A stretch of DNA of 64,000 nt, from the NCBI GenBank assembly GCA_021234155.1, contig JAJEKV010000057.1, positions 8,708,108 to 8,772,107 on the forward strand, in the 5' to 3' direction. Shown in pieces: positions 21,500 to 32,581 of the stretch. The position numbers were made by a program, and so were the translations under genes. The notes under the pieces are model-generated. The model worked only from the letters and a program-made list of their open reading frames with translations, ran no database searches and was not told where the DNA came from. The stretch comes from Isoetes taiwanensis (Eukaryota > Streptophyta > Lycopodiopsida > Isoetales > Isoetaceae). Position 1 is the stretch's first letter. Every line of letters begins with the position of its first letter.

Positions 21500-24400
21500 A
21501 CCATACAGGGTCCCGTTATAGCCCCGCATTCTGTTAAGGGTTCGAAATTTGGGGTTCGTCCCCGAAAAGTCCGGCAGTTCTAGAAATTTCCACTTTCCGG
21601 CATTCTTCAGGCATTTCCGTAAAATTTTCCAAGAATTTCCGTGAAACTACACTATAAATTTGTGTATCTCCGGTAGCCTTAAATACGTAAATGCAACTTA
21701 GGTTGCATTTTTTTTTAGCACACCAGCCCTACCGGGCCTACAGCCTTTCCTCAAATTCTAGCCTATCCACGTGTAATTTCCATGTCATCAAAATCTGATG
21801 TGCCTTATTTGGGACCGTCAGATCTTTACTTTCACAAATCTAAGGCCAGGGAAATTAGAAAAGACCCCAGAAAATAGCAACGGAGATGGGAGGAGGCGCG
21901 ATTTTCCCTGAGCTCACTTCCCCAGATCCTTAGTTTTCTCTTCGTTTTCTTTCGCTTACGATTTTTCCAGAGTATCTCTGTTTCTCTGTTTGTCCGTCGC
22001 TTGCTACATTTTCCGAGTTCTATTTCTTCGGCGTACAATTCATGCTCTTTCTAGGGTTGTTGTTGGCAAAATAATTTTTGGCAGATAATCGGAATCCATT
22101 GGGTTCACAGTTTAACAAAGAAAAGGTTTGATTCTTAGGGTCGGCCCGGAAAGAGCATATCGCTTTTTGGGTTTTGGGGTCGCATGATCAGAGAGAAGCG
22201 ATTCGTGGCCTTTTGTGAAGCGGCGAGGCCGAGTTTTCGTTGGTGCAAGACAAGCCATTTCTTATCCCAAACACGCCATCGTAATCGAACTAGGTTTTCA
22301 CCGGGTGATTTAAAGAGATTTTGTTCCTCCACGGTTTGTGGCCTGTAGGGTAAGCGTAACCGCTACCCCAAAAGGAATCGGCTTTAGGAGAGTTTGTTTT
22401 GCGGCCGCAAGAAAGGTTTTGATCGGATCCTTCTCGAAGCGGTCTTGTTGATGGTCGACCGGTGCCAAGAAATCGCCAATCCGGGATCAACAATTATCTC
22501 CATGTTTTCCAATACCACGTTATGTGGACATTATTTTTTCCAAAAGAGTTGTATGTGCATGCCAACATGGGACATTTGAGGAAGCTTTGTAGCTCTTTAT
22601 AGAAATGGCTCAGAAGAATGTAGTTTTAAGAAGATGCAGTAGTTGCACATGATTTCATGCTCCATATGAAGTGCTTCTGATCCTAATTCAAAAATAAAAC
22701 TCGTGAGGACTCAAGGGTGAGGTTGCGTTCGACAGAAGGAATAATGAGTCTCTTGCTTCAGCTTCATGTCTGTTTTTCGGAATTTAAATGTTGTAGTATT
22801 GGCTGTATGAACTAGTTTTTAAATTCTAATAGGACTAGTTGTACCTTTGTTAGGATCTGAAAGTTCTAGTGAAATTGATAATCTTTGTGCTACTTGCTAT
22901 TGGTTTGATGGAATTGCAAGCAATTTAAATGTTGTAGTAGAAGATGTATGAATTAGTTTCTAATTTTCAATAGGACTACTTATTGATTATGTAATGAAAT
23001 CTGACATGGTGGCAGATGGCAGCCTCAGATGCACAGTATAAAAGAAGGTCTCGAACACTGTCAGCAAAGGAAATAGCGCATCATGTTGCATATTAGCTGA
23101 GGAATACAAAATTTGGTTCTGAGACTTCAAAGTAAGGGCTACCGCAGACTTCAAATAAGGTACAACATTAGAAAAAACAAAACTTCATTGATGATTTTCG
23201 ATCGGGCATGTACGTTCGACCCATCTTTCTTGCTTTCGGACCCATCTTTGCGGTGGAGTTTCGAATTGACACTTTCGTCATCTTCCTTCCAAGGTTGCCG
23301 CCGCCGGCTATTTTTCTTAGCAAACGTCACTCTTCATCCGAATCAAGCCCATGGGTAAGATAAAAAAAGGTTAGGCAAAATTGATTGCCGGATGGTTGTT
23401 AATTTGCATTAGTAATTGTATATATGTGCGGACTTATAACTTGCGATACCAACCGATAACTTGCTACCATCCAACTGAATTACAAGACTATGTGAAGGAA
23501 ATTCACAATTTACAATGTAATATGAAGAAGTGCGCCTTTACGGAGTTCAAGAAAACAAGAAACACAAGGTCCGTTTTTTCCTTTCAATTGCATATAACTT
23601 GGGATTATAATGCGAGGTTGAGTTCGAAATCCATTTGCTTGTTAAAGCGGTGCGAGTTCAAGTGTGTAGCTTCTTTAAAGCCTCCTGTAGTGTGGCCTCT
23701 GAAGTTGGCATTTGCTTGTCATGACTTTTTTAAATTTGATTTGTTATCAGTTGTACGCCAGAGATCGTCTAGGCATATGAATACTTTGATAGTACAACTC
23801 ATGCTCCTCCACTGTAGTTGTTATTTTTTGCAAGCATCTTTCATTGGATTGTTTATTTAGACAGCAGACAGAGATCTCCAAATTTTTGCAATGCTGCGAG
23901 TTTTTTAACCCCTTCTACTTTTTCCTTCTCAAATTGTAGGACGTTTTTGCCTTCTTGTAATTATAGATTTCTTCATCGAAGCATGATTTAATATTAGTGA
24001 CAGAACTCGCTATAACTTCATTACGGTAATTCATGCAAACAACTTACCAAGATTTATGGTTTGAAATGATCCTCCCTAGAGCAAATCTTCAACGCTATGA
24101 TGGATTCAGCAATAATTCGTGAACCAATCCTTTTCTAGGCCACAGGACCAACAACACTGCCTGAGAGCATTACAACATTGCAGAAAATGAATAAAATAAT
24201 GCAAAAGTGCACCTGCATGCCGAGCACTCTTATGCCAAGAAAGGAACAAAAAGTTCTCAGGCATGGCATTTCCTGTCAACATGTTCTTATTTTTTTATCG
24301 CATGGGACATAACACCTTAGGAGAAGGCTGTGCAAATGTCTTGTTCAGTTCATGCTAATATATTACTTTCCATTCTTTCATATTTTAGCATATGAAATCC

Positions 24401-24581
24401 TACAAACTATCTACAATCCTTGCCTTTGTCAGTTTGATAAGCTAGTTATGCCTGTGTCTATGGATGGATAAGCTAGTTATGCCTGTGTCTATGGAATGCA
24501 TCGTGTTTTCGTTGTTTAGCATAAGATGATTTTGGACTACCATCTGACACATTGAAGATAATAAAAGTTTGTTTGCCTCAG
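21500..24581. other. unassigned; possible promoter/leader and decayed host sequence
   Basis: At 21,690-21,706 there is a palindrome, ATGCAACTTAGGTTGCAT. A CT-rich stretch at 21,920-22,010 resembles a 5' leader on the plus strand. A 159-codon frame at 23,381-23,860 shows no known domain, and its start is not an ATG. A tandem duplication (GATAAGCTAGTTATGCCTGTG) lies at 24,437-24,490. No gene model can be supported until the LRR exons at 24,582. Confidence 0.35.
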
Positions 24582-24880
24582 AGATCTCAGCAATAACAAA
24601 TTCGAAGGTTCTCTTCCAACTATCCTTAAAAACCTCTCATTAATTTATACAGATATCTCCATTGTAACATGCTTAACGGACCTGAACAATGCTTAACAGA
24701 CCTGAACTTGGAAGTATGACAAGGCTCTGTTATTTGTAAGCTCAATTTTCCAAAGTTGTAAGATACCAGTAGATGCTTGGTTACTGACTGGTTTTCTATC
24801 TTGGACAGGCAGTTGAATAACAATCACTTGACTGGGCAGATTCCTCCTGAGATTGGATTTGTATTTTATCTTCAGGGCAT
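24582..24880 (+). pseudogene. LRR receptor-like gene fragment, two LRR exons
   Basis: Exon-like piece 1 begins after an acceptor CTCAG at 24,581 and reads DLSNNKFEGSLPTILKNLSL, a plant-type LRR. Its expected GT donor at about 24,654 is absent. Piece 2 (24,809-24,880) follows TTGGACAG and reads QLNNNHLTGQIPPEIGF. It is exactly 72 nt and is followed by a GTAAAC donor, with phase 1 start and phase 2 end. One-LRR exons of 72 nt are a hallmark of several plant LRR receptor kinase genes. No kinase domain or further exons were recognised in the window, so this is a remnant. Confidence 0.8.
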
Positions 24881-25487
24881 GTAAACATGTTATAGAACTA
24901 CCTTTTTCACTTTATGTGGTAATCATTCTTATTGTCTTGGCATTGATATTTATTTTGAAACTATGCTAATTCAACAAAACTCTGAAACGTTGTGGTGATG
25001 AAGTAGTGCTAGTGTTGATAACCAAATAAAGCCTGGGCATCGTGTCCAGAATTGGCGGCTCTTAATTGTAACTAACTTATTTCAAAACAAACTACCAAAT
25101 GCTCAATAGATGTGAGGTTAAGAACATCTACTATTTGTATGTATATCATGGCATAGCCAGCATGTCGTGCCTTGCTTTTTGTGCACATGCCATCTAGGGC
25201 ATTGCTTTTGCTTTAAGCGAGGGGTTTGCACATTTTTTTTGACCAAGTTGCTTGATAAGTTGATCTTGCAATTACCAATTCATCTCTACTTTTAAACAAA
25301 TTGCATTCCCCTTCCCATTATTGAAACTAGGCATATGCCTTTAAATGCGATATAATGGCAAGTTGGCTATGTCCAACAGTTGAAATTCTCTAGACTAGCT
25401 TAATTTAGACCTGTAGCCAGAGTATATATCAGCAAAATTTGAGGTGGCGCACGATAAGACCGTTATATTCTCTATTTTATGATCCCT

Positions 25488-25524
<37 letters not shown>

Positions 25525-26280
25525 CTAACAACTTTAACCTTCTAAATGGCTTTGACTTTGACTTTAAATAAAGGATAAAAGATTAGCCAACAATCGCAGT
25601 CTAGTGATACCAAGCCTCAATAAAAACTTAAAAAAGTCTTACCTTGCTAAAGCCTTCTGGTGTGCCTTTTGCTAGTTTTTTTTTTTTCTTTTTTTTTTAA
25701 GGCAAGGGGACACCATGAAGGTGCCATTCTTTATATTATCAGAATAAAAAAGTACATGCATTCACAATATGGAAAGTTACTACAGGAGCATACCTCAACA
25801 TCTTCGCTTCCCATATGCTATGCTTATTTAAAACTCCTTTAAGAGTTAAGTTGGAAATATTTTAGCAAATCAGATAGCCCTCTTATGGCTTGATAAAATT
25901 AAGCACAAAAGCTTTCACAAATAACAGAAAGTATACCAGATAAAGGGACATGATTTTGTAGAATAGCCTGCCACACTGTTCCATAGAGCTGCCACTGCTC
26001 ACTGCCTAAGATCCGATCTGACTATAGACACCATAGAGGGATCTTTGATGCAATGCTGCATTGTTGGGAAAATACGGTCATCCTAAAGTTGGCTAGGCTT
26101 AGAACAAGCCCAGCCACCAAACTCCTCTCAAAATCCCGGTGCATAATATATCTCCGCATTTGGATGTCCCTAGCTCGGCATTATCATCTCAATCCATTCC
26201 TGTAAATCCAATCTGTCAAAGAACTGCCAGAATATAACTTGAGGCGCCCAGAGAATTCTCAAGATTGCAAAACTGACATT
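24881..26280. other. unassigned sequence with poly(T) tracts
   Basis: A run of 31 T lies at 25,492-25,522, and another T-rich run at about 25,677-25,698. These could be poly(A) tails of minus-strand retroposons, but no body was recognised. No gene is supported. Confidence 0.4.
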
Positions 26281-26281
26281 A

Positions 26282-26511
26282 ACTTAGGTTGCATTCTGCC
26301 ATATCCGCCAATGGCATTGCGCCATCGGCTAAGTTTCTTTTCCGGAACTACTACTAATCTAACAGCTGCAGTCGTTCTTGAAGTTACTCAATATTCTTGA
26401 AGATTTACCTTCGATTCTCACCATCTACCTCTCATTCCGGCGTTTCTACCCCTGATTCTGGAGATTTTACCTCTGATTCCAGAGCTCTAAGGTGCAGAAT
26501 GCAACCCAAGT
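26282..26511. mobile_element. short inverted-repeat element (MITE-like)
   Basis: ACTTAGGTTGCATTCTGC at 26,282 is matched by GCAGAATGCAACCCAAGT ending at 26,511, making roughly 18-bp terminal inverted repeats around 230 bp. The interior has loosely repeated GATTCT-CC-TTTTACC motifs. The terminus resembles the ATGCAACTTAGGTTGCAT palindrome at 21,690. No target duplication was resolved. Confidence 0.5.
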
Positions 26512-26522
26512 TGCATCCACAT

Positions 26523-26632
26523 TATAAGAATGGCAGTTTACTACCCATTCCCAGGGAGTCATCCCTGCCTCCGCGCTCCGCGCGTCGGCAGGGATTCCTC
26601 CCTGGGAATGGGCAGTAAACTGCCATTCTTAT
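26523..26632. repeat. 110-bp near-perfect hairpin (miRNA-like or palindromic MITE)
   Basis: Left arm 26,523-26,569 (from ATAAGAATGGCAGTTTACT to CATCCCTGCC) pairs with right arm 26,586-26,632 (GGCAGGGATTCCTCCCTGGG to CCATTCTTAT). There are only a few mismatches, and a GC-rich loop of about 16 nt separates the arms. Either strand could fold into a long stem. This could be a palindromic MITE or a young miRNA-type locus; the sequence alone cannot separate them. Confidence 0.85.
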
Positions 26633-27682
26633 ATACAAGCAAGGGTTTTATTAGTCACGACAAATTCTAATTTCAAACCCTAACATATATTGAAGAGATG
26701 TAAAAGGACGATTCAATTATTTCTTTCTCAACTCATCTAAACATATATAATTCTGCTTCGTTTGTGCCTTGTAATATTCGTGTCACCAAGGCACCAATCC
26801 TGACCGTCCATTTCGTAGTCATATTGGCCGTCATTCTCCACAGCATTTCGTCATGTTTCCGGTGTTCTAGGTTGGATCCAGGCAAGAATTCATGTTTCGG
26901 ATGTTTTCCTATTCTTGAATACTGCCGGATTTGATGGATCTCGGTGTTTTTTCCTGGCTCCAACTGTTTCTAGCTGTCTCGGCGCTAGCTGTTGATGATA
27001 AGTGAAAACAACTTTTCTTCGAAGCAAAGCTTGTGATTCTATATAAACCTAAATTTTTTTCCTTCTATTTTCTTTGAATGAAATGTGCTGCATCTCCCTT
27101 TCAGCGGCTGTGTAATTTTTCTACGACTGGATTTTGCGAAAGGAGCGATGGATTTATTGGAATGAATCTCAGCAAAGGTATGGGTTATAGATCTGAGATT
27201 TTAGAGAAAGAAAATGTACTCTTGCACTGAAGAAATTTGCATTGTTTGTGAGGGCATGAGATTCTTTTGATCTTCAGCTTTTTAGGGCCTGTAGCCTGCT
27301 TTTGAGCTCTAGTTTTTGAGCTAAGTCTTTGAGCTCTAGTTTTTAGAGCATGTTTGATTGCAGGAAAAGCGGCTCTGCTTCTAGCAAAACAGGGTGCAAC
27401 AGACTAGCGGAGAAGGACAGAGGAGATCCCCTCTAACGCTAGTGACTGTGAAGCTCTGTGTCGAAGGCCATAGCTATGGCTAGATCCGTCAATCCAGCCT
27501 TCACCATTCAGCCCCATAGCTGGAAAAATCAAGAACAATCACAACTTTTAGCAAATCCCTTGCAAATCCGGCCTACAAATGTCAGCTGCCTCTACCCTTG
27601 GAAATCCGGCCCCGTTATTTGTTATAATAGCCGAGCATGGATTGACCCCTTCTTCAGTCAGACGCATTTCCATTCCAATATC

Positions 27683-27854
27683 TGTTACGAGCCCTAAAGC
27701 TATGGCTACTAATCAGAACCTAATTATAGAGACTCCATAAGTTTAGGAAGAAGTTGGAGGGAACCGACTATTCTTCCTCTGTATATATTTTTAGCCCAAT
27801 ATCATGAACGCGGTTATTTGTGTTCTCTATTATCTGTTTGTGCGTTTTGTCTCA
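27683..27854 (+). repeat. Copia 5' LTR
   Basis: It begins TGTTACGAGCCC and ends TTTTGTCTCA. A TATATAT-type box lies in its second half (CTGTATATATTTTTAG) and could be the promoter. It is the same length as, and by eye identical to, the right LTR. Confidence 0.96.
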
Positions 27855-27867
27855 TGGTATCAGAGCC
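27855..27867 (+). other. Copia primer-binding site (tRNA-iMet)
   Basis: TGGTATCAGAGCC directly follows the 5' LTR and is complementary to the 3' end of plant initiator tRNA-Met. This is the usual primer for plant Copia elements. Confidence 0.93.
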
Positions 27868-27951
27868 AAGTTCATCAGATTAGAGATATAACCGGCGGCC
27901 ATAGCCCAGGATAAAAAGCAACAGTGGTCAGACGTCAATCTAGCAGTAACA

Positions 27952-28871
27952 ATGTCTTCCAATTTACAGATTGACCTGAAAAGTCTGGATAAATTGGACA
28001 GGAACAATGCTAGATACTGGTTCTGGAGAATGCAGAGCATTCTTGAAGAGAGAGATTGTTGGGGAGTGGTCAATGGGGATGAACCATGTCCCGATGAGAA
28101 AGAAGATGATGAGTATTCATCTGAGGAGGAAGATGATGAAGGGGAAAGCAGTAAGATTCCAAAAGCAAAGAAGAAGACAAGAAAGAAATCACGGAGAGAT
28201 GATGAGTGGAAGAAAAAGACAATAGAGCCAAAACCACTTTGATTTTGGGCTCAAAGATGATCAAATTCCATTAGTGCTGTCTTCAAAGATCTGCAAAACA
28301 TGGATGGGAATGTTTGAAAGCCACATTTAAGCGAGTTATACTTCGAAAAGTTTTATCTTTGGCGTAAATTCTTCTCTGCAAAAATCTTTGGACCATGAGG
28401 ATCCGGTGACCATATCAGCAAGATGCAGTCCTTAGCTACTCAACTAGGGGCACTTAATCATCGTGGTGAAAGATGATGACCTAGCTATGGCAATTTTGGC
28501 GGTCTGCACGCACAATACAAACCATTGAAACAAACTTTTGGATGTCATGAAGGAAAACTCAAATCGGTTCTGCGGTGATTGGAGCAAGGCTACAAGCTTC
28601 TCACATAGAAGCTCAAGAGGTTGAAGAGGCTAACTTTGCTAAAACAGTAAAAGGCCAAACAAAAGGTGGAAGAAGGGAGCCTCCTACATGTTATAAGTGT
28701 GGAGACATTGGGCATATTGCTTTTCGGTTTTGTAATACCACACCAACGAGAGTCTTCGAAGGTAAAGGAAAGATTGGAGAAGCAAAGAAGAAACTAGACA
28801 AGAAAGACAAATCTCGTGACGGAAGGAAATGGTCCAATCACGAAAACCGACCACTGTTGCTTTCAAGATGA
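27952..28871 (+). pseudogene. Copia gag, frameshifted
   Basis: The first frame (27,952-28,242) begins MSSNLQIDLKSLDKLDRNNA with a YWFWRMQSILEE motif typical of Copia gag, then runs into an acidic/lysine-rich segment and stops. Downstream pieces lie in other frames. A zinc-knuckle-like CYKCGDIGH...C occurs near 28,690, with five rather than four residues between H and the last C. Gag normally forms the particle and binds RNA; here it cannot be made as one protein. Confidence 0.85.
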
Positions 28872-30779
28872 TGCACATGGGGAGTGAATCAAGCGAAGAA
28901 GAGGCCGCGGCCTCCATGGCAATCCATGATTGTGAAGATGAGGAACTGGGCCACACTCACGAATGGAAGAAGTTTCTTCAAACAAGATGGAATCATTGCC
29001 TAGATGATCAAGACAATGATCTTTCATACTGCTATTCATCAGTAGTAGCCAGAGAGCATCTAGCTGAGACTGAGAAGGATATCTCAGATGATGAGGTAGC
29101 AGTAGTAGCCTTAGGGGCAGAACATGAAGCAGACACAGGTCGTGTTTGGGTGCTGGGATTTGTGGAGCCACTCATACCATGACATTCCAAATGCCATGGC
29201 TGAAAAATGTCTATCAAGCAGCTCCTGACAAATATGTGAATGGGATAGCCACCAAGTTGAAAATTGAGGCATATGGCACTCTGGAGTTTCAGCTTCAAGA
29301 TCAAATGAGAGAATTGCACAAAGTTTTGTATGTTCCAAAGCTAAAAAGGAACTTACTGTCACTCTCTCGAATCAGCGATGTAGGAGTTGACACAAAAATT
29401 CAATCAAAATCAGCATTACTTCTAGATGCTAGTAATGTTGTCCTTGGAGTGGGAAGAAGGAGAGGTTTTCTATATGAGTTTGAGGAGGACACAAGTCAGG
29501 CTTTTCAAGCTGAAGCAGGTCTAAATCAAATGCAGTTGTGGCACCTTCGTCTGGGGCACATTAACGAGACACGTCTCAAACTTCTTCAAACAGCTAGCAT
29601 GGTAGATGGACTGAACCTAAATCTGAAGCAACATCTCGCTCTTTGTGAAGGATGTGTCTTGGCAAAGCAAACACAAGGAGCAAGGCCAAAATCCAAAGGG
29701 ACCAGAGCTCGGGAGCTTCTTGGCTTAGTGCATTTCGATGTTGCATCAATGGGTAAGCCCACATTTAATGGTTTTCTTTACTTCTTGATTCTAGTAGATG
29801 ATTATTCGGATATACTAGCATATGTCTTATGAAAACTAAAGATGAAGTGTTTGAGCTTTTAAGCAATGGAAGAAGCAAGCGAAGTTGCCACTAAACATGT
29901 TCTCGTGTCTAAGAAGATGTGATAATGCAAAAGAGCATTTATCGGGCAGCTTTACCTCTTTTCTTCAAAGTCTAGGGGATCCACCAAAGAATTGATTATT
30001 CCATATGAACATCATCATAATGGAGTAGTAGAACGAAAAATTCGCACTATTAAGGAATGTGCATGGAGCATGATAAAGCATGCGCAATTGGCAGATAATT
30101 TCTGGGGTGAGGCAGTGCTAAGTTAAAGATATTTACAAAATAGAGCCCCTACACCGATCAAAAGGACAAAACACTGAAGTGTGGACTGGGAGTAAGCCTA
30201 ACGTTACTCATCTAAAAATATTTGGGAGTCCAGCATATGTCCATATATCCTCTGAAATTAGGACAAAAGCTGAGGACCATGCTAAACGGGCTATTTTTGT
30301 GGGATACTGTTCAGACAGTAAAGGCTATCGCCTGGTGGATGCTAAGACTAGGAAACTGTTAAAGGCAACCTCAGTAACATTTGAAGAAGATGCCTTAGCA
30401 GTCAAGGATAGATTCATATCGTCTTGCGATCCACATTTGTTTAGATCAGTCAAGATCCACCGCAATCGGCTAGCTTTACCATGCTCTTCCCCCTTGGCAC
30501 CCGGAACTCCAGTTCGAAATGAAGCAGCGTCAGTTCCACAGTCATCTTCTGATTCACATGAGGAGCATTCAGGAGATTCGGGAGGATGCTCTACACCTTT
30601 GACAGTCCCACCTTCAGAAGATTTTAATGTAAGGAGGTCCTCACGCACACCATGTCCTACTCAAAAATGGTTGGAGTACAAAAAAGGTCTCTCATTTTAG
30701 CCCTTGCAGTCACCATGAAAGTCTCAAGGGCACCGGGTGGCGAGGAGAATCTAGAAGAAGTGTGTGCTAATATGGCTTT
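28872..30779 (+). pseudogene. Copia protease and integrase region, frameshifted
   Basis: The protease active-site region near 29,145 changes frame in the middle of the expected D-S/T-G triplet. The frame 29,146-29,832 carries the GAG-pre-integrase zinc region (WHLRLGH...CEGC) and the start of the integrase core (HFDVASMGK), then stops. Further integrase text (HHHNGVVERKIRTIKECAW) near 30,010 and a conserved NVTHLKIFGSPAYVHI segment (30,179-30,700) lie in separate frames. At least four breaks are needed to explain this. Integrase inserts the cDNA; it is not functional here. Confidence 0.88.
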
Positions 30780-32369
30780 TTGGCAGAATTGCTTGATCCT
30801 GTTACCTATGACGAAGCAACACATGGCCCTCAAACAAGTGAATGGCGTCAGGCCATGCAGGCTGAAATCCAGTCCATGGAAGAAACTCATGCATGGGATT
30901 TAGTCCCACTACCAGCAGGCAGAAGAGCTATAGGCAGCAAGTGGGTCTTTAAGGTAAAGACAAAACCAGATGGTAGTGTGGACAAATATAGAGCTCGTCT
31001 AGTAGCTCGAGGTTTTTCTCAAACCTATGGGATAGACTATGACGAGACATTTTCCCCTGTAGCCAAATCCACATCCATTAAAGCTGTTTTAGCTCTAGCT
31101 ACACAAGAGGACTGGGAAATAGAAACCATGGATGTCAAAGCAGCCTTTCTCAATGGTGATCTCGAGGAAGAGATATTTATGAGTCAACCTCAAGGATTTG
31201 TCACTCCAGGTAAAGAAAATCTAGTTTGCAAGCTCAATCGAGCAGTTTATGGCCTTAAACAAAGTCCACGCCAATGGTATAAAAAGATTGACACTTTTCT
31301 CAGAAGTCTCGGGTATAGAAGATGTCAAACAGAATGGAATGTTTATGTGCTTTCACAGGAGGAATTTATCATCATCATTGTGGTCTATGTTGATGACCTC
31401 ATCATTACAGGTAATCTCATTTTACCTATAAACCATCTCAAAAGGCAATTGGCTCAGGCATTCAAGATGACAGACTTAGGCCCAATCCAAACCTGCCTTG
31501 GATTACAGATAATCAGAAGCAGGGAGGCAAGAACTATGCTGATTCATCAAGAAAAGGCGATAGTAAATCTGTGCAAACGTTTTGGACTGTACCATGCTTT
31601 ACCTAAGGCAACTCCAGCGGCTTTGCATTGTAAACTCACCAAGGATATGGAGCCAAAGACCGCACAGGAAATAGAAGAAATGAAAGAAGTGCCATACAGA
31701 AGTGCAGTTGGTGGTCTAATGCATATCATGATACACACGAGACCTGATATTGCCCAATCAGTGGGAGTTGCCAGCAGATTCTTACAGAATCCGGGACCCT
31801 CTCACTGGAAAGCTGTAAAACGTATCATTCGATACCTCAGAGGTACTTCGAATGAAGGTCTCCTGTTCAGACCAGATTCTAATGATCCAGAAGTGACCTT
31901 AGTTGGTTTTGTAGATGCCGATTGGGCAGGAGACCCTGATAGTAGCAGATCCACTACAGGCTTCACAATTATGCTTCATGGAGCAGCCATTACCTGGACC
32001 AGCTGTAAACAAACCAGTGTCGCTCTATCCTCGTGTGAGGCTGAGTACATGGCAACCTCTGCAGTGGTACGTGAAATATTGTGGCTGAGACAATTCTTGG
32101 ATGAGTTGGGATATACTCAAACTGATCCCTCCATCATTTATAATGATAACAAGAGCAGCATTGCTCTCACAGCTAATCCTATTCTCCACAAGAGGTCTAA
32201 GCACATTGGAATCCATCATCATTTCACTCGAGAACGTGTAGTGGATGGATCCATTCAAATGGTGCATCTTCCCACAGCTGAGATGCCAGCAGATCTTCTC
32301 ACGAAACCTTTAAGCAAGGAGGTATTTGTGTGCCATAAACTGACTCTAGGACTTAGCAATTCTGTATAA
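30780..32369 (+). CDS. Copia reverse transcriptase-RNase H open frame
   Basis: The 529-codon open frame carries the complete RT and RNase H. RT landmarks are IGSKWVFKVKTKPDGSVDKY (about residue 51), ARGFSQTYGIDYDETFSPVA, MDVKAAFLNGD and the catalytic YVDD (about residues 204-207). RNase H landmarks are DADWAGD, SSCEAEYMA and NDNKSSIAL, then KHIGIHHHF. It ends LSNSV before the purine tract. In an intact element this would be part of a single gag-pol polyprotein; here it has lost its upstream frame, so expression is doubtful. Confidence 0.93.
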   Translation: MAELLDPVTYDEATHGPQTSEWRQAMQAEIQSMEETHAWDLVPLPAGRRAIGSKWVFKVKTKPDGSVDKYRARLVARGFSQTYGIDYDETFSPVAKSTSIKAVLALATQEDWEIETMDVKAAFLNGDLEEEIFMSQPQGFVTPGKENLVCKLNRAVYGLKQSPRQWYKKIDTFLRSLGYRRCQTEWNVYVLSQEEFIIIIVVYVDDLIITGNLILPINHLKRQLAQAFKMTDLGPIQTCLGLQIIRSREARTMLIHQEKAIVNLCKRFGLYHALPKATPAALHCKLTKDMEPKTAQEIEEMKEVPYRSAVGGLMHIMIHTRPDIAQSVGVASRFLQNPGPSHWKAVKRIIRYLRGTSNEGLLFRPDSNDPEVTLVGFVDADWAGDPDSSRSTTGFTIMLHGAAITWTSCKQTSVALSSCEAEYMATSAVVREILWLRQFLDELGYTQTDPSIIYNDNKSSIALTANPILHKRSKHIGIHHHFTRERVVDGSIQMVHLPTAEMPADLLTKPLSKEVFVCHKLTLGLSNSV

Positions 32370-32404
32370 TACAGTATTCATATCAGGTTCTGATTAAGGG
32401 GGTG

Positions 32405-32576
32405 TGTTACGAGCCCTAAAGCTATGGCTACTAATCAGAACCTAATTATAGAGACTCCATAAGTTTAGGAAGAAGTTGGAGGGAACCGACTATTCTTCCT
32501 CTGTATATATTTTTAGCCCAATATCATGAACGCGGTTATTTGTGTTCTCTATTATCTGTTTGTGCGTTTTGTCTCA
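32405..32576 (+). repeat. Copia 3' LTR
   Basis: It starts TGTTACGAG after the polypurine tract and ends TTTTGTCTCA before the ATATC target duplicate. By eye it matches the left LTR base for base over 172 bp. Confidence 0.96.
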
Positions 32577-32581
32577 ATATC

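Larger units (their letters stand above)
27683..32576 (+). mobile_element. Copia LTR retrotransposon, complete ends, internally broken
   Basis: Two 172-bp LTRs (27,683-27,854 and 32,405-32,576) are identical by eye. The element is flanked by the 5-bp direct repeat ATATC (27,678-27,682 and 32,577-32,581). A primer-binding site TGGTATCAGAGCC, complementary to initiator tRNA-Met, starts directly after the left LTR. A purine tract AAGGGGG precedes the right LTR. Internal order is gag, protease, integrase, RT, RNase H, which is the Copia order. Gag, protease and integrase are broken by frameshifts and stops, while the RT-RNase H frame is open. Identical LTRs imply recent insertion or LTR gene conversion. 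Confidence 0.97.
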
